The position numbers were made by a program, and so were the translations under genes. Below the pieces are notes generated by a model. It did not search any database, was not told where the DNA came from, and saw only the letters and a list, made by a program, of their open reading frames with translations. A stretch of DNA of 45,385 bases from Armatimonadota bacterium (lineage in GTDB: Bacteria; Armatimonadota; JAAZEB01), in assembly GCA_012512505.1 (NCBI GenBank), contig JAAZEB010000156.1:1-45385 (forward strand), in the 5' to 3' direction. Shown one piece after another: positions 1 to 7,627 of the stretch. Numbering within the stretch: the first letter of the stretch is position 1; each line of letters starts with the position of its first letter.

Positions 1-154
1 CGGAGCGCCGCAGCAATGCGGCTTCCTAACCGTGTGAAACCCGATGGCTCGGGCACTCCGGCCAGTTGCCTGGAGGAGTAGCGGAGCGTCGCAGCAATGC
101 GGCCGTCCGGCAGAGGCCCGATTGCTCGGGCACTCCGGCCATCTCCTGGAGGAG
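1..154 (+). repeat. REP-like repeat, family A, two copies
   Basis: Two adjacent copies (about 1-80 and 81-154) share the same order of motifs: a GC hairpin of the form GCCGC-N6-GCGGC, a variable spacer, a second hairpin CCCGA-N4-TCGGG, then CACTCCGGCC and CTGGAGGAG. The same unit occurs inverted at 22601-22761. Two short palindromes per unit and the intergenic location are typical of REP/BIME-type or MITE-derived repeats; no transposase is nearby. The stretch 1-286 has no credible gene; the open frames through it are repeat-derived. Confidence 0.75.
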
Positions 155-187
155 AAACACCCCCTCGGCGTCGGAGTCGCTTCCCAC

Positions 188-246
188 GGGGACCGGCGAG
201 ACGCCGGCGATCCGACCGCGTACTTGGCGTAGGAGGCATCTCCGAC
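188..246 (+). repeat. Interspersed repeat, family B, copy 1 (rearranged)
   Basis: Begins with the palindrome CCGGCGAGACGCCGG followed by CGATCCGACCG, exactly as in the copy at 13375-13440. Its second half matches the other copies only as the reverse complement (GGAGGCATCTCCGACGCC), so this copy looks like a mosaic with an inverted half. A further piece resembling the second half lies just upstream at about 160-180. It lies beyond the stop codon of the sugar isomerase-like gene. Confidence 0.65.
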
Positions 247-286
247 GCCGAGGGTCTCCGCGCTGCCGCGGATGGGTGTGCGGGGG

Positions 287-1039
287 CTACTTGCCCATCT
301 TGCGGAGGTTCTGCAGGCAGCGCTCAACGCACTCCATCGGCGGGCAGGCGTAGCTTTCCTGCTCGACGATGTACCACTCGGTGCCGCCGATGCTCTCGCA
401 GGTGGCGAACACCTCGGCCCACGGCACGTCGCCCTCCCCGATCAGCGCCTTGTCGTTCGTCGCCGAGTGCTCCTTCAGGTGGACGGTGATGGCGCGGCCG
501 GGATAGCGCTTCAGGAAGTTGAGCGGCTCGGCGCCGCCCACCAGGGCGTTGCCGGTGTCGAACTGCATCACCACTTCCTGGCGCGTGTTGCTGAAGAAGA
601 TATCCCAGGGTAGCTCGCCCTCCATCGGGGTGAACTCGGTGTGGTGGTTGTGATAGCCGGTGAGCAGGCCGTGGGGCGCCAGGCGCGCGGCAATCTCGTT
701 GAACGTCTCGGCCGTGCGCAGCCAGGCGTCGCGCGAGTTGGTGTACTCCGCCGGCAGGCCAGGCACGATCAAGAAGCGGTTGCCGAGGATCAGGTTGAAC
801 TCGACGGTTCGCTCCAGCTCGTCGCCCAGCAGGGTGTCGATGCCGATGTGCGTGCCAGCCACCTTCAGCCCGAGATCATCGAGCATGCGGCGCAGCTCCG
901 CCGCCGACCGGCCGTGGTAGCCGGCGAAATCAACCCCCTCATAGCCCATGCGGGCCACCGCCGCAAGGCTGCCCGGAAGGTCTTGCGCGCACTCTTCCCG
1001 GATGGAGTAAAGCTGCAACGCGATCGGAACTCGTGCCAT
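287..1039 (-). CDS. Sugar phosphate isomerase/epimerase-like TIM-barrel protein
   Basis: This 250-residue protein belongs to the xylose isomerase-like TIM barrel superfamily (AP_endonuc_2 fold), cytosolic sugar or polyol isomerases and epimerases. It opens with the usual LQLYSIRE strand. Later segments carry the metal-site signatures of the family: YHNHHTEF, QFDTGNA and VHLKEH, supplying His, Asp and His ligands, with a late Glu in the VEQE segment. The length is normal for the family. The ATG is preceded by AAGGAGAG at good spacing. It is followed downstream only by repeats and preceded by the spermidine synthase-like gene on the same strand, 26 bp away, so the two may be cotranscribed. Substrate cannot be told from sequence; inositol or keto-sugar metabolism is common for relatives. 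Confidence 0.85.
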   Translation of the reverse strand: MARVPIALQLYSIREECAQDLPGSLAAVARMGYEGVDFAGYHGRSAAELRRMLDDLGLKVAGTHIGIDTLLGDELERTVEFNLILGNRFLIVPGLPAEYTNSRDAWLRTAETFNEIAARLAPHGLLTGYHNHHTEFTPMEGELPWDIFFSNTRQEVVMQFDTGNALVGGAEPLNFLKRYPGRAITVHLKEHSATNDKALIGEGDVPWAEVFATCESIGGTEWYIVEQESYACPPMECVERCLQNLRKMGK

Positions 1040-1065
1040 TACGTCTCTCCTTCGCCGCGGGGCGT

Positions 1066-3111
1066 TTACTTCAGGGTCTGGAACAGGTTGCTATAGGCGT
1101 CTGTCCAAAGCCGCCAGTCGCGGTCGGGGATCGGCTGGGCGACCGCCGCGATCTCGGGGTGGGTGAAGAAGTCGGCGCGGCCGCTGATCAGCACCCACCG
1201 CGCGCTGAGGATGCCGCGGTCAAGCTCATCATAGCTGTCGATCACCACCGCCCGCTTGCCGAACTCCGCCGCGGCACGTTTGACGACCGGGGCGATGTCC
1301 AGGTACATGTTGGTGACGTTCACCGCCACCACGCCGCTCTCCTTCAGGTGCCGGAAGTAGAGCGCGAACGCCTCCCGCGTCACCAGGTGGGTTGGGATCG
1401 AGTCGCCGGAGAAGGCGTCCATCACCAGGATATCAAAGCCCTGCGGCGGCTCGCGCTCCAGCGAGAGGCGGGCGTCGCCCAGCGCTACCTCGATCTTCGC
1501 CGGGGAGTTCCCCAGGTAGGAGAAGTAGTTGCGGGCAATCTCAATGACCAGCGGGTTGATCTCGTAGAACCGGTAGCGGTCGCCGGCCCGGCCGTAGGCG
1601 GCGATGGTGCCGATGCCGAGGCCCAGCACCCCCACCGTTTGGTTGGGGCGCCGCTGGCCCTCGCGGATCGCCCGCCCGAGCCCGGCGTGGGGCGCGAAGT
1701 AGGTGATCGGAAGGCCGCGCCGCTCGGGGCTTTGGAACTGCGCCCCGTGGTTGATCGTGCCGTGCGCCATGGCGCGGATCGACTCCGTCTGGTCTAGCCG
1801 GACCTCGTTCACCCGCAACCCCCCGTAGAAGTTGCGCACCATCAGCAGGCAGTTCTCGGTCGGCCGGCGCAGCAAGACGCCGAGGTAGACCACCAGCCCT
1901 ACGGTGAGGAGAGCGCCGGCTGCCCACGCTCCCCAGGCCGCTGCCCGCTGGGGCGTGAGGGCGCGCGGCCGCGCCACCAGCAGCACCAGCAGCGCGCACA
2001 AGAGGAGGCCGACCGGCAGTTCGTAGTAGGCCTTGAACAGGCGGGGCGCCAGCAGGCCGACGAACACCCCGCCTACCGCTCCGCCCACCGACAGCATCAG
2101 GTAGAAGGCGGTCAGGTAGCGCGGATGTGGCTTCAGCCGGGCCAACTCGCCGTGGCACACCATGCAGCAGACGAACAGCGCCACGTTGCAGAGGATCACC
2201 GGGTAGCGCACGTTCCAGCGGTTCTGCACGCCCTCGTGGAGCGTGGCGGCCAGCACGGCCAGCGCCACCACCAACAACGGCAGGAAGAGCGCCCGGCGGT
2301 ACCAGCCATCACGCTCGAAGCAGAAGACGAAGCTGAGCAGGTAGAGGCTGAGGGGCACCACCCACAAGAAGGGGATCGCGGCGATGTTCTGCGACAAGTG
2401 GTTGGTCACCGCCAGCAGCAGGATCGAGGCGCACGCCGGCAGCGCAATCCAGAGCAGGTACAGCGGCCACCCGGGCGGCGCCGGCGCCGCTTCCTCCACC
2501 GCCGCCGCTGCCCGCGCCGGGCGGGACCGGACGAACTGCAGCGCCGTGATGGCACAGCAGACGGCGAACCCCACGTACCCCCACGACCATCCCGATCCTT
2601 GCTGCTGCGTGGTGAACACCGGCTCGAATAGGAAGGGATAGCTCAACAGCGCCAGCATCGAGCCGATGTTGGAGAGGGAGTAGAGCCGGTAGGGCATTAC
2701 CGGCCGCTTGCCCGCGGCACTGGCGGCATACCATGCCTGCAGCAGCGGCCCAGTGGTGGACAGCACCAGGTAGGGAAGGCCGACGGTGACCGCCAGCAGC
2801 CCCAGGATGCGCAGCGTGGGATCCTCGGCGCCGGTCGGCTTCCAGTGCGCGTCGGGAACGATGGGGAGCAGCAGGAGGCTGATCGCCAGCAGCGCGACGT
2901 GCAGGCCAGCCTGGGCGGCTGGCCGCAGGTGGCGCGTGGTCGCGTGTGCGTAGAGATAGCCCAACACCAGCACCGCCTGGAAGAAGAGCATGCAGGTGCT
3001 CCACACCGAGGCAGAGCCGCCGAACCAGGGCAGGATCATCCGGGCGATGACCGGCTGCACCTGGAAGAGCAGGAACGAGCTGATGAAGATCGTCAATGCG
3101 TAGAATAGCAT
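1066..3111 (-). CDS. Membrane-anchored spermidine synthase-like protein
   Basis: About 681 residues. The first roughly 420 form many hydrophobic segments, starting MLFYALTIFISSFLLFQVQP, typical of the fused membrane/spermidine-synthase family. The C-terminal third is a Rossmann methyltransferase-type domain: VLGLGIGTIAAYG is the nucleotide-binding loop, FYEINP the acidic strand end, and VMDAFSGDSIP the region where spermidine synthases hold a catalytic Asp. Aminopropyl transfer is therefore possible but unproven; many members of this fused family have unknown substrates. The ATG at 3111 starts the first membrane helix; a TTG eight codons upstream (3135) is an alternative, and neither has a strong ribosome site. 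Same strand as the isomerase-like gene downstream. Confidence 0.8.
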   Translation of the reverse strand: MLFYALTIFISSFLLFQVQPVIARMILPWFGGSASVWSTCMLFFQAVLVLGYLYAHATTRHLRPAAQAGLHVALLAISLLLLPIVPDAHWKPTGAEDPTLRILGLLAVTVGLPYLVLSTTGPLLQAWYAASAAGKRPVMPYRLYSLSNIGSMLALLSYPFLFEPVFTTQQQGSGWSWGYVGFAVCCAITALQFVRSRPARAAAAVEEAAPAPPGWPLYLLWIALPACASILLLAVTNHLSQNIAAIPFLWVVPLSLYLLSFVFCFERDGWYRRALFLPLLVVALAVLAATLHEGVQNRWNVRYPVILCNVALFVCCMVCHGELARLKPHPRYLTAFYLMLSVGGAVGGVFVGLLAPRLFKAYYELPVGLLLCALLVLLVARPRALTPQRAAAWGAWAAGALLTVGLVVYLGVLLRRPTENCLLMVRNFYGGLRVNEVRLDQTESIRAMAHGTINHGAQFQSPERRGLPITYFAPHAGLGRAIREGQRRPNQTVGVLGLGIGTIAAYGRAGDRYRFYEINPLVIEIARNYFSYLGNSPAKIEVALGDARLSLEREPPQGFDILVMDAFSGDSIPTHLVTREAFALYFRHLKESGVVAVNVTNMYLDIAPVVKRAAAEFGKRAVVIDSYDELDRGILSARWVLISGRADFFTHPEIAAVAQPIPDRDWRLWTDAYSNLFQTLK

Positions 3112-3270
3112 AGGGCCTGGTCTCAAGTGAGGCAAGGGTCAAGCGCTGGCTGAAGCGCCCGATCGGGCCGCCGCGCCGCGAGTGCCATGGCACCCGAGGA
3201 GACACCACGCGGTGCGTGACGGGCCGTGCCCGGGCGCCTCCGGGGGCGGGTGCATCTCGCGAACACCGTT

Positions 3271-4506
3271 CTATTCTGGGAAAGGCAGCAGGTCCCCTTC
3301 CGCGGAGAACGCCAACGGCAGGGGGCCGGCCGCCACGGCAAGCTGCTCGTTTTGACGCGCCTCTGCCGCCAGCGCCGCCGAGACGTGCAGCCGGGCCAGG
3401 TGGGCGGTATCCTCGATGATCACCAGGCGCACCCGCTCTGGATCGAACCCCTTCAGGGCGGCGGCGATGGCGGCGCGGTCGTGGGGCAGGGCGAGGGGGA
3501 GCTTGATGCCGGCGAAGAAGCCGGAGGTCAGGCCGTTGGCGGCGGTCGACTCCCAGTCGATCTTGGCGCGCAGGCGCTCGGTGATCAGGTCGGCCATCCC
3601 CACGCCGATGGCGTTCCCGTGGCTTTCCGGCGTCAGGTCCAGCGCCACGATCCGGTCGATGTGGCGCGTCGGGGTGCCGCCCAGGCGGCGGTGCAGGCCG
3701 ATCACGTTGGGATCCATCCCGGTGCCGGAGAGGTTCTTGCCGATGCGCCGGACGACGAGGAGGTCGATCGGATCGAACGGAATGCCGGGAAGCAGCGTGC
3801 GCGCCTGGGCGAGCAGGCGGGCATCGGCCGCCTCGATGGCCGCGGGCGGCAGCGCCTCGAGGGTGCAGATGCGGTCAAAGGCGTTCTCCACCACGGCGAC
3901 GCCGCAGAGGATCGGCAGTTGCTGCAGCACGACGCGGGCGCTGGGCAGCAGGGTGGCGGCCAGCCCGTGCGCGTGGATCAGGTTGGCCCCGGCTGGCCCT
4001 CCCAGGCCGATGGCGGCCATCTTCATCAGTCCGCTGCCCTGGCTGCCGGTGAGGATTGTGTGCGGCTTCACGCGGTTGACGAGAATGATGCCATCCGCCT
4101 CGCAGGCCGGCCGGCTGCACATCACCGGCACGCCTTCCGGGGTGCACCCGATCTCCCGCGCCTCGGTGGCGGCCTCCACCGGGCAGCCAACTACCTCCGG
4201 GGTGAGTGCATAGCCGGCCAACACCGCGCGCTGGCCGGCCGCGGTACCGCCACCGTGGCTGCCCATCGCCGCCAGCAGGAACGGCTCGGCGCCGCACGCG
4301 CGCACGTGATCTGCCACCGCCCGCAGGAGCACGGCGATGCGGTCGATACCGCGGCTGCCGGCAGTGATCGCAACGCGGTCGCCCGGCCGGGGCCGGCACG
4401 TCGCGTCCAGCGCGGCCAGCGCCGCGCGGGCGGTGGCGGCGACATCCTCCACCGCCACCATCGCGAACTGCTGCCGCACCTCCCATACCGGGGGCCATGC
4501 CTCCAT
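3271..4506 (-). CDS. LarA/DUF2088-domain protein (lactate racemase-like)
   Basis: A 411-residue protein close to the length of nickel-pincer lactate racemase LarA (about 424). Motifs seen: GSHGGG around residues 82-87, NRVKPHT at 144-150 and GLMKMAAIGLGG at 159-170; the last two match the region that in LarA carries ligands for the nickel-pincer cofactor, including a Lys. The C-terminal half (from FDPIDLLVV) fits the second LarA domain. Many relatives are not lactate racemases and act on other 2-hydroxy acids, and no larB, larC or larE is in this window, so the substrate is open. The start at 4506 is chosen because the ATG has AAGGAGG four to five bases upstream; the reading frame stays open 20 codons further without a site. 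Confidence 0.75.
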   Translation of the reverse strand: MEAWPPVWEVRQQFAMVAVEDVAATARAALAALDATCRPRPGDRVAITAGSRGIDRIAVLLRAVADHVRACGAEPFLLAAMGSHGGGTAAGQRAVLAGYALTPEVVGCPVEAATEAREIGCTPEGVPVMCSRPACEADGIILVNRVKPHTILTGSQGSGLMKMAAIGLGGPAGANLIHAHGLAATLLPSARVVLQQLPILCGVAVVENAFDRICTLEALPPAAIEAADARLLAQARTLLPGIPFDPIDLLVVRRIGKNLSGTGMDPNVIGLHRRLGGTPTRHIDRIVALDLTPESHGNAIGVGMADLITERLRAKIDWESTAANGLTSGFFAGIKLPLALPHDRAAIAAALKGFDPERVRLVIIEDTAHLARLHVSAALAAEARQNEQLAVAAGPLPLAFSAEGDLLPFPE

Positions 4507-4865
4507 CACGCCTCCTTCGCCACCGGGGATGCTGTTCGGGGGCGGGGCGGCCGTCCCCTGTTCCACCGGGAGGCGTCAGCCGTGGCGGCAGTGGGAAGGA
4601 TTCGGCAGCCCGACGCCGAATCAGGTGGTACCGAACGTGCCTGGCAAAGCTCTAATGCAGTGCGGGAGCGAAGCGTTCGCACTCGGTACCCGCGCACCCG
4701 ATGGCGACGCCTCGCGGCAACTCCGTGCTGCTGCCGGTATGTCCAGGCGCCATCGGCGTGGCCGTGTCTCGTAGCGATGGGTACAACATGGATACCGTCG
4801 CGGCGCCCGCGGACGCCGCGCACTCGCGAAGCCCAGCGCGGATCGGGCAAGATACGCAGTCATCT
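4507..4865. promoter_or_regulatory. Divergent intergenic region with nested inverted repeats
   Basis: 359 bp between the LarA-like gene (minus) and the GH130-like gene (plus). I see no convincing sigma-70 box pair. It holds a perfect 8-bp inverted repeat, GGTACCGA at 4627-4634 and TCGGTACC at 4683-4690, enclosing a second inverted repeat AGTGCG/CGCACT at 4659-4664 and 4678-4683. This could be an operator or an RNA hairpin for the GH130-like gene; the role is inference. An upstream ATG (4788) could extend the GH130-like frame but shows no homology-like sequence. Confidence 0.4.
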
Positions 4866-5876
4866 ATGAGTATCATGTTGCAGACGCAGCGCCAGGCGCC
4901 CTCCATCCTGGAGCAGCCGGACCTTCTCGCGCTCACTGAGGAGCCGGTGCTTCAGCCGGCGACTTTTGGCAAACCGTATGTGCTGAACGCGGGCGTGACC
5001 GAGTTCAACGGGAACATCATCGCGTTGTCGCGCGCCCAGGCGGCAGACGAGCCCTCTGCCATCTGGATGGCGGTGCTGGAGCCCGATGGGGTCACTGTGC
5101 GTGAGGTAAGGCGGCGCCCCGTGCTCGGCCCGGGCGCGGAGCTGGTGGTCTCGCCGCACGGCGTCGAGGACGTGCGCATCACCCGCATGCGCGACGGACG
5201 CTACATCATCACCGCCAACTCGCTGTGGCCGGACGAGATCCACGAGGGCTGGTGGATGCCGCAGATCGCCATCGTGGAGACCTGGGATTTCGAGCACTTC
5301 GAGCTGGTGGGCTTCCCCTTCCCGGGCCTGGCGACGAAGAACTCCACCCTCTTCCCTGACACCGACCGGCCGGAGCGTTATCTGCTGCACCGCGTGCAGC
5401 CGGACATCTGGCTTGCCAGCACCACCGATGCTTCCCTGCGCCATTGGCCCGATCCCGGGCGGGTGGTGATGACGCCTCCCCAGGAGCTGATCGACGCCGG
5501 GCTGCTGCGCTGGATCGGGGCTGGCTCGCAGCCGATCCTCATCGAGGAAGGCTGGCTGATGGTCTACCACTCCGGGATGTGGATCAGCGAGGACCACGGC
5601 CAGAAGCTGTACCTGCTGTGGCTGGCGCTGCTCGACCGGGAAGACCCCGCGAAGGTGCTTTGCCAGTCGCGCAACCCGATCTCCTGGCCGTTGCTCGGCC
5701 AGAACCCACGCGAGGAAGACTGGTACTCCGGGGTCTCCTTCACCTGCGGAGCCCTCCTGCGCGAGGAGGAGCTGTGGGTCTACGTCACGCTCAACGATAG
5801 CCGCATTCACCTGGGAAAGATGCCGATGACCACGGTGCGGCGCCTCCTAAATATCAACCCCGCCGAGCGCAAATAG
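4866..5876 (+). CDS. GH130-type glycosidase/phosphorylase family protein
   Basis: A 336-residue protein with the five-bladed beta-propeller look of GH130 (mannosyl-oligosaccharide phosphorylases and related enzymes). Visible signatures are NAGVTEF at 41-47, the SRAQ strand, and GVEDVRITRMRDGRY from residue 99, which corresponds to the GVEDPRI motif carrying the family's proton-donor Asp; the Pro is replaced by Val here. Later KNSTLFP and GAGSQPI match the conserved substrate and phosphate region. No signal peptide, so probably cytosolic, acting on imported oligosaccharides. The ATG at 4866 is chosen because homology begins soon after; no strong ribosome site is seen, and an in-frame ATG at 4788 is possible. 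Substrate unknown; likely a beta-mannoside. Confidence 0.78.
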   Translation: MSIMLQTQRQAPSILEQPDLLALTEEPVLQPATFGKPYVLNAGVTEFNGNIIALSRAQAADEPSAIWMAVLEPDGVTVREVRRRPVLGPGAELVVSPHGVEDVRITRMRDGRYIITANSLWPDEIHEGWWMPQIAIVETWDFEHFELVGFPFPGLATKNSTLFPDTDRPERYLLHRVQPDIWLASTTDASLRHWPDPGRVVMTPPQELIDAGLLRWIGAGSQPILIEEGWLMVYHSGMWISEDHGQKLYLLWLALLDREDPAKVLCQSRNPISWPLLGQNPREEDWYSGVSFTCGALLREEELWVYVTLNDSRIHLGKMPMTTVRRLLNINPAERK

Positions 5877-5896
5877 ATCGCGCCCGTCGAAGCCCC

Positions 5897-6137
5897 TCGA
5901 AGCCCCCCTGGCCCCCCGAAACCGGGGGGAACTGGTGGTTGGCCCCTGGCCCCCGAGATCGACTTGCTCCCGGCTCCCCCCCAGCATTAGGGGGTTGGGG
6001 GCGTTGCTCTTGGTTCCCCCCCAGCATTGGGGGGCTAGGGGGCGCCGCTTCCGGTTCCCCCCAGCGTTGGGGGGGTAGGGGGGCGCTGCTCTTGGTTCCC
6101 CCCCAGCATTGGGGGGCCAGGGGGGCGGTTTACTCCC
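5897..6137. repeat. Tandem GC-palindrome array (family D), array 1
   Basis: After the GH130-like stop codon comes a C6/G6 palindrome, then four tandem units of about 41-42 bp (from about 5974), each built as C-run, AGCATT or AGCGTT, G-run, and a short tail such as GCTCTTGGTT. Each unit can fold into a strong GC hairpin. The reading frames through it are low-complexity Gly/Pro strings and not genes. Related arrays lie after recA and after the aldolase gene. The stretch 5877-6186 holds nothing else apart from the ribosome site of the next gene. Confidence 0.8.
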
Positions 6138-6186
6138 GGTTCTGTGCCAGGCCTTAACCTAATGGCAATTGCTGCCGAAGAGGGAG

Positions 6187-6639
6187 ATGGAGGGTTGGCA
6201 GAGAGCCATGGCAGCCACACACGGCAAACGATGGCGGCGGCAGCGCCGGAGGGGCGGATACACGCTGATTGAGGTCCTCATGGCGATCAGTGTGATCGCC
6301 GTTGGGCTGCTGGGCATCTTCCAGGTACTGAGTACCACCCTCGGCACCAACATCGACGCGCGCAACCGGACGTGCGCCACGCGCTTTGCCCAGCAGGAGC
6401 TGGAAGCGGTGCGCAACACTCCCTTCAGTGCCCTCAGCAGTCAGGCTGCGCGCAAGAGCTCGGAACTCACCGCGGGGCTGGGAGGCAGCGCCGAGTGGGA
6501 TCTGCAGGTAACTCCCCTAAGCGACACGCTGAAGGGCGTCACCGTGGTGGTGCGCTGGATGCACCAGGGCCAGCCGCAGCAGGTCGCGCTCAGCACTCTC
6601 GCCCACAGCGCCGGTATTGCCAGCATCCGGAACCAATGA
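6187..6639 (+). CDS. Type IV pilus modification protein PilV-like pseudopilin
   Basis: A 151-residue minor pseudopilin. A basic leader ends in Gly24, followed by YTLIE; cleavage by prepilin peptidase after that Gly would expose Tyr, with the conserved Glu at position +5, and the hydrophobic helix VLMAISVIAVGLLGIFQVL follows. The rest has the short beta-rich layout of PilV/GspI proteins, including a QQELEAVRNTPF segment typical of the first helix. The ATG at 6187 has AGAGGGAG just upstream; ATG 6208 is a shorter alternative and a TTG lies upstream. It is first of three same-strand pseudopilin genes, with 54 bp to the next. The protein would sit in the inner membrane and then in a pilus or pseudopilus tip complex. 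Confidence 0.82.
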   Translation: MEGWQRAMAATHGKRWRRQRRRGGYTLIEVLMAISVIAVGLLGIFQVLSTTLGTNIDARNRTCATRFAQQELEAVRNTPFSALSSQAARKSSELTAGLGGSAEWDLQVTPLSDTLKGVTVVVRWMHQGQPQQVALSTLAHSAGIASIRNQ

Positions 6640-6693
6640 GGATGCGCCGGCCCCGGCTTTATCGGGCGGGCCTGGCCGGCAGGGAGACACACG

Positions 6694-7599
6694 ATGGCAC
6701 CCAGACCGCGCCTCGCCTCGCGCGGCTACACGTTGACCGAACTCACCGTGGCCGTGGCGCTCTCCATCGCGGCCGCGGCCATCATCACCGAGGTGCTGAT
6801 CGTCACCACCCGCACCTCGCAGCAGGCCTCCGCCCAGGCAGACACCCAGGGCCGCGCGCGCATGGCGCTGATGGCCTGGGAACAGCAGTTGCGCGACGGC
6901 TGGGCCGTGCTCACCCACTACACCCTCCAGGGATCGCCCTACACCACCTACACCACCCAGGTGACCGCGAACGAGCAGACGATCGTCGCTGCCCTCCCCG
7001 CGGTGGACAGCAACGGGGTGCCCTGTGCCTGGCGCGGCACCAACGTGGTGTACGACTGCGTGATCTGGCAGGCACTGCGCGACGCGGATGGACTCTGGAA
7101 TGTCTCCCGGCTCACCCTGACCAACGCGTTTCAGATGCCGGACAAATACTTCTCTCGCGCGCGGCCCCGCCACCCCGAGGTGTGCATCAACCTCGACGCC
7201 GTGCCGCCGGAACGCTTCTTCAGCCTTCTGTGGGGCGCGCCCTACACCGTGCCGACCATGGGGCGCACCCAGGAGTCGACGCCAGTACCGATCATCAGCG
7301 GTGCCTCGCTGTTCGCCGTGGAGCTGCATGACGACAACCACCTCCTGGCACCCGACCACTCGCTTTCGCCGCCGGTGCTCTCGCCACCGGCAGTGAACCC
7401 ACCCGGCGACCTGCCGGTGTGGACCGACGCGGCCGGCCAACGGACAGCCACTTGCGTCACCGTCACCAACGTCTCCGTGGTCCGGGTTGCCCTGCAGTTC
7501 GTCGAAGGCGCGCCGGCACTGCGGCCCGGCCATGGCGAAGTGGCGCAATCGGACACCCAGTGGGCGACAATCCGGCTGAGGAATAAGCAAACCTGGTAA
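6694..7599 (+). CDS. PilW/GspJ-like prepilin-type protein
   Basis: A 301-residue prepilin-like protein. The leader MAPRPRLASRG is followed by YTLTELTVAVALSIAAAAII, giving a class III cleavage site after Gly11 and Glu at +5. The first helix continues with QADTQGRARMALMAWEQQLRDG, as in PilW/GspJ minor pilins. The remainder is a soluble domain with no motif I recognise and a Pro-rich stretch around residues 225-245. The ATG has GGGAG nine bases upstream. Second gene of the pseudopilin cluster, with a 28-bp gap to the next. Likely part of the tip or priming complex of a type IV pilus or type II secretion-like system; the assembly machinery is not in this window. Confidence 0.78.
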   Translation: MAPRPRLASRGYTLTELTVAVALSIAAAAIITEVLIVTTRTSQQASAQADTQGRARMALMAWEQQLRDGWAVLTHYTLQGSPYTTYTTQVTANEQTIVAALPAVDSNGVPCAWRGTNVVYDCVIWQALRDADGLWNVSRLTLTNAFQMPDKYFSRARPRHPEVCINLDAVPPERFFSLLWGAPYTVPTMGRTQESTPVPIISGASLFAVELHDDNHLLAPDHSLSPPVLSPPAVNPPGDLPVWTDAAGQRTATCVTVTNVSVVRVALQFVEGAPALRPGHGEVAQSDTQWATIRLRNKQTW

Positions 7600-7627
7600 T
7601 GCCCGGGCGATAGCGGGAGGGGGAGAG

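Noticed and set aside
3226-4869. 547-codon plus-strand open frame antisense to the LarA-like gene
   Set aside because: Composition is typical of a high-GC shadow frame, and the opposite strand encodes a clear conserved protein with a good ribosome site.
5897-6137. CRISPR-like look of the tandem repeats
   Set aside because: Units follow each other without unique spacers, differ by point changes and have no cas genes nearby.
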